Origin: Brassica napus
Lineage: Eukaryota > Streptophyta > Magnoliopsida > Brassicales > Brassicaceae
DNA length: 64,000 nt
Direction of reading: 5' to 3'
Assembly (NCBI RefSeq): GCF_020379485.1
Contig: NC_063436.1
Coordinates: forward strand, 12,603,389 to 12,667,388
Under the pieces are notes generated by a model. That model searched no databases and had not been told where the DNA came from. It was given only the letters and a program-made list of their open reading frames with translations. Positions 57,101 through 64,000 of this stretch are shown piece by piece; the stretch's first letter is position 1, and each line of letters opens with the position of its first letter. The translations under genes were made by a program, and so were the position numbers.

Positions 57101-57770
57101 CCAATTCGGGGTCTCTAGACAGCGCAGTTACGGATGCTGTTGGCCGCTGCTGCCTCGCCTCGAACTCTTGTGTTGCCGCCGTAATTTTATCAACCACTTC
57201 AGGTGGTGCTCCAATCTGTATATGCAACCCGTGAACATATTTACGCATATCATCTCGTTAATTTAAACAAACAAGAGTGGTATTTTATATATTACTACAA
57301 CAAAAATAAAACGAAATCCAGTGCTAAATCTATATAACCTTCTGGCAGTCCAAGTAGGCGTGTAGGAGGGTGGAGTAGTGCGGATGAGCGATGATCTTAG
57401 CTTTCATGGATTCCATATCATTGTTGTTGTTGTTGTTGTTAGCTTCTTGAGTATTGTGGATGGCTTTCATCAACATAGAGTAGTGATTGATTCTTGAGGA
57501 GCTTGCTTCTGATTTAACAGATGCGTTGGTTGGCTGATCATGATCGGATCGGAAGCAATTCTCAGTCGTTTGAGGAAGAAGAGAGCTCATATGTGGGAAC
57601 AACATGTGTTGTTGATGATTATTGTTATTAGTATTATTGTAACCAGAACCATAATTGGTATTATTGTTGTTGGTGGTGGTGTTATCATTTTTGTTGGAAG
57701 AAGAGATTGGAGAGTACAAGAAACTTACTCTATGAGGAGTGGATCTGCTTTCATGTTGATATTCTTCCAT
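54112..57770 (-). CDS. KNAT1: Class I KNOX homeobox protein KNAT1 / BREVIPEDICELLUS
   Basis: Five exons: 57770-57339, 57215-57090, 56994-56856, 56297-56038 and 54318-54112, summing to 388 codons (Arabidopsis KNAT1 is about 398). It starts [20 protein letters not shown]; the longer upstream Met lies in the GA/CT-rich leader and is not the start. Asn-rich tracts in exon 1 are encoded partly by a (TTG)n microsatellite (57421-57440). KNOX1 ([20 protein letters not shown]), KNOX2 ([20 protein letters not shown]), the ELK box ([20 protein letters not shown]) and a TALE homeodomain with KWPYPSESEK and [14 protein letters not shown] are complete. It keeps meristem cells undifferentiated and patterns internode and pedicel, working with BELL partners in the nucleus. 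Intron 4 (56037-54319) is about 1.7 kb and splits the homeodomain, as is usual in KNOX genes. Confidence 0.96.
54868..55544. mobile_element. MITE-like insertion in KNAT1 intron 4
   Basis: GGGTATCTCCAACCATAACA at 54868 and TTTGGTGTTCATTGGAAATG ending near 55544 form an imperfect inverted repeat. Further ACACCAAAT and ATTTGGTGT motifs face each other inside. The core is AT-rich and includes a TA microsatellite (about 55072-55096). The target duplication could not be fixed. Confidence 0.5.
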
Positions 57771-57790
57771 ACCCAGATGAATAAAATTTG

Positions 57791-57817
57791 AGAGAGAGAG
57801 AGAGACAGAGAGAGAAA
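57791..57817. repeat. (GA)n tract in KNAT1 5' leader
   Basis: GAGAGAGAGAGAGAGACAGA and more, about 20-50 bases upstream of the KNAT1 start; it reads (CT)n in the sense strand. Confidence 0.85.
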
Positions 57818-60638
57818 GAAAATATAAAAAACTAATGTAATAAAAAAAAAACCCTAGAAAATAAAGGGATGGGTGCAAGATGAAGGGGATGTATGTATTC
57901 TTTCTTTTGTTCTTATTTCAATCAAAGGTCGATGTTAGACTTTAACCAAATCAAATCCACATGACTAGACGACTCATATCTACGAATCAGAAAGGTGCTT
58001 CATAAAAAAAATTGTGAGGTGAAGTTGCACCCAACAAAACAAATAAATTGAAAACGAGATATTTTGAGGAAGAAAAAACGAACTAGGTAAATAGAATTCG
58101 TCAAAAAGTGACATGGAAGAGAAGAAATTATAAAAAGGTGAGAGAGAAAGAGGAGAGAGATGTTAACAATAATTAAGAAGTTGGGTGGGTTGAGTAGATT
58201 GACAAGACGTCGTTTGCTTTGGTGGCAATAATAAATATTTGAAAATTAAAATAAAGGTAAGAGAGAATGGACAAGAGATAAGGCAAAGGCTTCCCTTCTT
58301 TCCTACTTTCTCTTCTGTTTCCCTCTCATAGCTTATTCCGTATTAGAAAATTGGAAGTTTTTTCTCTTATTTTGGGTCAAAAACTAAGTTTGTTACTCTA
58401 TGATATAATTTGGTTAAACTCTCGAATTAAGATGTACCGTCAATGTTTTGATGAACCAGGTCTCCGCGGCTATATCAGTACCGATACATTTTGGAGAAAA
58501 GAAAAAGAAAAAAATATTTGTTAACCTTACCCCTACAAGAAGATCTATTTATGTAACAGATTGGTTGATGTGCAGATATTTGTAAGCAATTTGTAAAATA
58601 AATTTAGATGTTTTGAGAATATGATCAAATGATTAATTTCTGATTTGATATTCGTATTACATCGGTGGAGAGAGATTATATTGTACTCGTTTTCGGATAG
58701 AAGATTGCACAAGAAACAGAGAAGATAAAGATTTAAAGAAATTATAAATATGCTTCACTGGGTGTTACACGAAGTTCTATCAGTTTCAACTATTGGCTCT
58801 ATGATAAGACCATGCTACAAACACTTCTTTCAACACTTGTTCTGTTCCACGGTCAACAATCAATTTTATATTTATTCATCTCAAGATATATATTACTCTA
58901 TTTCATGATTCATGAAATCTATAGAGTGCGAAATATTTTATACAAAAAGAAAGAAGCGAAAATCCTAGGGATCTAAATTAAAAACATCCGCTCATCGAAA
59001 TTTTTATAATTATTCCTTCACCGGATTTGTTCAAATACCCTAAGGCCATCTCTATCAGAGGAGATGCCAACCATCTCTTATTTCTACAAACACGACTTAA
59101 AAGAGTTTAAGAAGTATTACTATACATAGACATAGGTTTTATGGACTGGTCTTTGGCTATCAGTCATATTGGATACCAATTTTGATGAATTAGTATCTGA
59201 AAATCAATGTTAACTAAACTCATTAATCCTTTTTATTTAACATTAGGTAATTTGGGTATTTACAAGTATTTAGAAAGTAAAAATAGTTATGTTACAGTGG
59301 TTTTTGGTTAATTTAGTTATTTAAACATTTTGAATATATTTGGATAGTTAAGTTAGTTTTTATCAGTTTTTTTTTTTGAATTCGGATACTGAGTAAAACT
59401 CAATCCCAACTCAACCCAAAAAAACCAGAAATATATCTGATGATTTTAAAAAATCCAAATGAACGTGTTATTAAAAACCTAAAAATCTTTAAAACTAATC
59501 CAAACCTAAATATCAGATATTCAAACGCCCGTTTTAGCATAGACAGTAGCTCCATTCGGCAGGTTTAGCGTTCAAATTGTTTTTTTCCTTTTATAACCTT
59601 AATTTAATTTAAGTTTTCACTATTAGATGCTTTTAATTAAATTCGCTATGATGTGCTGAAACATTAAATAATAAAAGGCCTTTCATGAAACTTAGATCTT
59701 TTGAAAAACAAGATGGGCGACCAGATTCTCTCCTTAACAGAAAATTAACTTCTATTCAGTTGTGCCAACCAATTTAATCTCATTAACATGAACAAGCGTA
59801 TCTCTAGCAGTCCAGAATTACAAAACGTATATTTTTAGTATATGTAGGCCGTCCGCAAAAGCCCCTTTGGTCTTTGCCAAGACTACTGAAACTAAGGAAC
59901 TGAATCTGGTATTCTGGTTTAAAGAATTATGGTAGAGAAACAAGTTTCTAACAATCTAGTATTTGCCTTCGTTCTATGATATAGATAATCTTATGGGTAT
60001 AACTCATTCTTAATGTTGAAAGGCTTGTAGGATTAATCGATGCAAGCCGCTCATTCCCGAAAATAAGTATGTCTACCTGTCAATCGTAATGGGGACATGA
60101 AGCAAAAGTTGTTCACAGTAGTCACTAGTCAGTTCAAACACAAAAGAAGAAGAAGAAGAATATATTTAAGAATTTTAAATATGTCTTTTCTATTATTTGG
60201 TCAAATGTTATGGAAGTAAAAGAAAATGGAAAGCAAGTTGAACCTAGAAATGAAGGACACATTATCAATCGGTCATATGACTCATATTGCAAGAAGTAAG
60301 AACTGCCAGTAATAAATGGCCAAAAAGAATCTAAAAGGTGGCAAGTAAAGTAAGTAATTGTTAATGACTGGAAACAAAGTAAAGGAAAAGGAGGCAGTGT
60401 GAGTGTGTTGAAAGGTTTTTTCAACGATTAACAGTGACAACAATTTGGCAGTGAATTGAAATTAAAAAAAAAAAGACTGATTCTACCTATTACTGTTTCC
60501 TCTGGTGCAGCCCACGTGCGTTCATATGTTCTGTATATAATCATCATCTGTCTGCTTGTAGGTTTTATGGTCCAGATTCTTATGTAAATTGTCACCATAA
60601 AAAAACTACTTTTTCTCCCGACTTGTTCTTTTGTTCGA

Positions 60639-60686
60639 TTAGGAAGATACATTGTTTTTTTTAGTGAAGGCTTAGGAAGATACATT
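60639..60686. repeat. T-rich micro-insertion between 15-bp direct repeats
   Basis: TTAGGAAGATACATT at 60639-60653 and 60672-60686, separated by GTTTTTTTTAGTGAAGGC. A third related GAAGATACATTGTT occurs near 60796. Confidence 0.6.
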
Positions 60687-60733
60687 ATTGTTTATATCAC
60701 GGATACTTGTTCTGTTGGTGTTGTAATGATTCC

Positions 60734-60770
60734 ATTCCACCTTATGTTTTTTTAATTCCACCTTATGTTT
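60734..60770. repeat. 5-base insertion between 16-bp direct repeats
   Basis: ATTCCACCTTATGTTT at 60734-60749 and 60755-60770, separated by TTTTA. Confidence 0.7.
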
Positions 60771-61357
60771 AATATAATCAGATGACAAAAAAGAAGAAGA
60801 TACATTGTTAATATGATCTAAATATATTTATAAGAAATATAAAAATGACTGGTAATTACACAAATAATATATCACCTTATAACCAAACATTTATAAGAAG
60901 AATAAGTGTATTGGATGTCAAAAAGAAAAGAATAAGTGTACTGAAAAATGTAAAAATTTCGATAAAATTTTGACAACCGAGAAAATGCGTCGGATACGGA
61001 ACCCGTATATTTGATGATGTTTTAATATGTTTTCAATTGCATAACATAGCATTTTTGTAATTTTCAATACATTACTTTTAGGTATATAGTCATGTGGTAA
61101 TATTTCATTTGCTTAGAAAACTATCAGTTTTTTCTAAAATGTATTTATATGCATGAAAGAATGTGATGACAATCTTGAGAAGTGTTGCTTGGAAAAAAAA
61201 ATAGATTTACTCATTTTATTCAAACATCAATCTTTTTATATATGCATTTTGATCAAAGCAAAGGCTTTCAAATTCGTTGAGTGGTATGTTGAACGAAGTA
61301 TAAATTTTATTGTTTTTTTACCAAATTGAGAGCAACGTGAATCAATGAAAAGTTCTA

Positions 61358-61605
61358 CTCCCTCCGTTTCAATATAGATGATGTTTTAGGTGATTGTTTT
61401 TGTTTCACAATAGATGATGTTTTCACATATCTATGTAATTTTAACTTTCTCAAAAACTGTGTAGCCAATCAAATTTTAACTAAGTGTGTTTATAATTAAA
61501 TAAATTAGTTTTAAATTATATTTCAATTTTTTTTTGTTTAAAAATAATAATTTCTTAATATGTGTGCAAAGTACTAAAACTTCATCTATTATGAAACAGA
61601 GGGAG
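61358..61605. mobile_element. Stowaway-type MITE, 248 bp, TA target duplication
   Basis: The ends CTCCCTCCGTTTC (61358-61370) and GAAACAGAGGGAG (61593-61605) are inverted repeats with one mismatch, flanked by TA (61356-61357 and 61606-61607). The CTCCCTCCGTTTC-type ends and TA target mark the Tc1/mariner-related Stowaway family. Confidence 0.92.
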
Positions 61606-61607
61606 TA

Positions 61608-63150
61608 TTTTTTTAATACAAATATTACAATACCAAAAATATAATTTTGGCTTATTTAAATGCATTATGGTTTTGTTAATTGCGCAAGAAAACGTTTCCA
61701 TATATTTTTTGAAAAAAAATTCCAAGAAAATTGAAAAAAAAATATTTCTGTTATATTTTTTAAAAAATTATATCATATATTTTGTAAATATATTTTCCAA
61801 AAGGTAAATCCAAATTAATAAAAATAGGTAAAAATAAATCAAAACAATAATAAATAAATTTATAGTAATGAAAGTAACGGACTGATAAGAGTTATAGGGT
61901 TTTTATGTTTTATTTATAAATACAATCAAAATATTATAATAAATCAAAAATAAATAGTGTTATTATATATTGCAAAAATACATCTAAAATTTTAATTAAG
62001 AAAATTTATTTAATGTATTAGTTTTAAAATTTAGCATTTTCTCTTATTAAAAACTTGTACTGCTTTAAATTAATTGGAGCTATTTTTTAAAACAATACTC
62101 TAAAATTAAACCAAACATAATTGTGCTTAGAACTTTTCTAGATTTGTAGGAAGATGCTATTGATTTATGAGTTTCATTTTCCTATTTTATTTGATAGTTC
62201 TTTTACCATTTCGCTTTTCAGTTGTCTATTTTCCTTTGATATATTTTATACCTGATTTGTTATTATTATTTTTGCAACTGTTTTATACATGATATAAAAG
62301 GACAATACAAACGATAAGGTGTTTTATCATCAAAAGATCACTAATCATAAAGAAATATTTTTAACCAAACCCATTAAGTAACAACATGTTTGAATAAACC
62401 CTTTGTAAAAAAAACATGTTTGAATACCCTTTATAAAATTACATGTTAGCAAACAGAAAAAAAAAAGGATGGGTTTAGCTGTTTCACTGGTTGACAAAAA
62501 AAAAATTAAAGCAAAAACTTTCACTGTTGTCGTTGCTGATTTGCATGTGCGAGAGAGGGAGAGAGAGAGAGCATTGGGCCAGACAGAAAATACAAGTCCC
62601 CCGAGAGATGCGCGCTACAAAAGGAGAGATGGGACATTTATAGACGGACCCCATCTTTTGTCAGAACTCTATTCACATCATCATCAATTCAAAATCATTT
62701 ATTATAATAAAAAGTTATTTGGAAACCATTATTTATAAAAATAGACAAATTAACGAATGGGAATCCAAGACTCTTTTGGTGGGATCGTTTTTTTCCGCAC
62801 TAGTAAACTGTGCCTTGGGCTAGACTTCGATGGAAGCTCATGCTCTTGCTTGGTTTATAAATGGAGTTGACATCGTCTGTGTCTAATATATAATATGTAT
62901 GTTATGTTATATGTTCATGAGGAATGTAAACAGTTCAAGAAATGATGGTCTTGGGTTTTCTCGTTTAATACATTTCCTCTTTTTTTTTTTAACTCTTGGC
63001 TCTACCCCTCCTCTTTGGTTTCTTCTTGCAATGCTCAAATGTGATGTTTTGTTCCATTCGTGCTTCATCTCAAATGCTATTTATCATAAAATATCAGCAT
63101 ACTGCAGGCTAAAGCATTATATTTTGAGAAATCATACGTAAACCATCTTA
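61608..63150. other. Intergenic
   Basis: AT-rich, except for a GC-richer patch at 62520-62880 with a (GA)n tract (about 62549-62570) and TTTATAAATGG near 62853. An 89-codon forward frame at 62469-62738 has no recognisable domain. A 14-base direct repeat, AACATGTTTGAATA, lies at 62383 and 62413. Confidence 0.4.
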
Positions 63151-63159
63151 ACTTTATAA

Positions 63160-63990
63160 GCTAGTTTATAGGTTACATATACCGGGTTCAAATATATGTT
63201 CAAATACAATAGTTAGGTAGCGTCCTACAGATTTTGGTGATAGAACATCTGCAGTATAAATATACTAGTTTTGTGTAAACTAGACATACTTAAAATGAAG
63301 TTGTTGAAAAAGTATCAAATATATCGAAGCAGTTTGGTAATGCAGATAGTTTAACATTTTTTTTCTTTTAAAAACTTCTCTCTTATATGGTTCAAACAAG
63401 CAAATTTTGTATTTTATAAATATTATTACAGTAGGACTAAAATAGAACTAAATAGAGGCCACAAATGACATGATATGGTAGACGAGTATTATTACTGAAC
63501 GATGTAACAAAATGAAAAAAAAACAAGAGAAACTATTAATGGGTTGTTTTTTTTTATTGATGGGTCGTTACCACTAAACAATGGCATGATTGTTAATCTT
63601 GTGAAATGGCAGGTCAGAGAAATGATATTTTAAATGCGATTCCGCAAGTTTTTTAAAAGCTAGTTTATAAGTTACACAGGCTTTGAATGTTTTACTTCTC
63701 CCCGCAGCGCACTGCAGTTAACAATAACAATTTTTTTTACATCTACCATATATCTACACGTTTTTATAACTTTTGTCTCCAGCGCTCAATCCGCTGTTAC
63801 CATTCGAAGCCATATATTGGGCTTACCAAATATATGTTCATATATGATAATTTGGTAGCATCCTACAGATTTTGGTGATAGAACATCTACAGTATAATTT
63901 TATTACTTTTGTGTTAACTAGACGACATACTTAGGCTTCAGATGTTTTAGTCTGTTTCGCATCGCACCGCAGTTAACAGTAACAAAAAAC
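63160..63990. repeat. Duplicated module, two interspersed copies
   Basis: GGTAGCGTCCTACAGATTTT (63216) recurs as GGTAGCATCCTACAGATTTT (63854), the full 44-base match having two mismatches. The CGCAnYGCAGTTAACARTAACA motif occurs near 63705 and 63962, and AGCTAGTTTATARGTTACA near 63162 and 63659. A composite element is thus present as one full and one partial copy, running off the window's end. Confidence 0.65.
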
Positions 63991-64000
63991 TTTTATATAT

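Larger units (their letters stand above)
57818..61357. other. KNAT1 upstream region
   Basis: No other gene seen. Contains T-rich micro-insertion sites (60639-60686 and 60734-60770). The proximal 500 bases presumably hold the promoter; no element is certain. Confidence 0.5.

Noticed and set aside
57330..57878. Longer KNAT1 N-terminus from Met at 57878
   Set aside because: The extra 36 residues are a hydrophobic/Ser translation of the (CT)n leader; KNOX proteins of this type start MEEYQHE at 57770.
62383..62440. Another micro-insertion at AACATGTTTGAATA
   Set aside because: Similarity continues past the repeat (CCCTTTGT against CCCTTTAT), so it is better explained as a 30-bp tandem duplication than a tail insertion.
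62469..62738. 89-codon forward frame containing a GA tract
   Set aside because: The Arg-Glu run comes from the (GA)n microsatellite, and the rest has no family signature.
1..64000. CRISPR arrays, bacterial operons, integrons or phage modules
   Set aside because: All supported genes are plant genes with introns; none of the short repeats has a regular spacer structure of CRISPR type.

Overview
This is nuclear plant DNA. The genes are split by short AT-rich introns with GT..AG borders, the spacers are very AT-rich and full of transposon debris, and every recognisable protein is of Brassicaceae type. Several proteins are close to Arabidopsis thaliana ones as I remember them, but small indels and the transposon content fit a crucifer such as Brassica or Raphanus better than Arabidopsis. 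I cannot name the species.

Layout. 1-10.3 kb: the last two exons of a reversibly glycosylated polypeptide / UDP-arabinopyranose mutase gene (RGP3-like), a SAUR-like gene, and two tandem MES10-like methylesterase genes. 11.7-24.6 kb: a dense block with an MPDU1-like PQ-loop protein, an F-box protein, the UTP4/Cirhin-type WD40 protein POPCORN, and the xyloglucan backbone glucan synthase CSLC12. 31.0-32.5 kb: a membrane-anchored J-domain protein. 49.0-50.6 kb: the ACC synthase ACS11. 54.1-57.8 kb: the class I KNOX homeobox gene KNAT1/BREVIPEDICELLUS. From MPDU1 to KNAT1 the order follows Arabidopsis chromosome 4 loci as I recall them (At4g07390, At4g07410, CSLC12 At4g07960, At4g07990, ACS11 At4g08040, KNAT1 At4g08150). 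This is therefore a conserved syntenic block; the RGP and MES genes to its left come from elsewhere in the Arabidopsis order.

The spacers hold most of the unusual material. They include a 5'-truncated L1-type LINE with a 731-codon open frame and exact 16-bp target duplications; a tRNA-type SINE whose 3' target duplication abuts the 8-bp target duplication of an internally deleted hAT element; a roughly 0.94-kb Helitron with both ends; a Stowaway MITE; a MITE-like element with TTAA flanks; decayed Ty3/gypsy, copia-like and L1 fragments; and a 31-base poly-C run. A set of very small insertions (5-42 bases, mostly poly-T or poly-A) sits between 11-17 bp direct repeats at several places. Some look like extreme 5'-truncated retrotransposition events.

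Function. The genes share no single pathway. They are housekeeping and developmental genes: cell-wall sugar supply and xyloglucan synthesis, ER glycosylation, ribosome biogenesis, auxin response, small-ester hydrolysis, ethylene synthesis and meristem identity. I found no clearly new multi-gene system; the most novel signal is the micro-insertion class and the nested SINE/hAT site.
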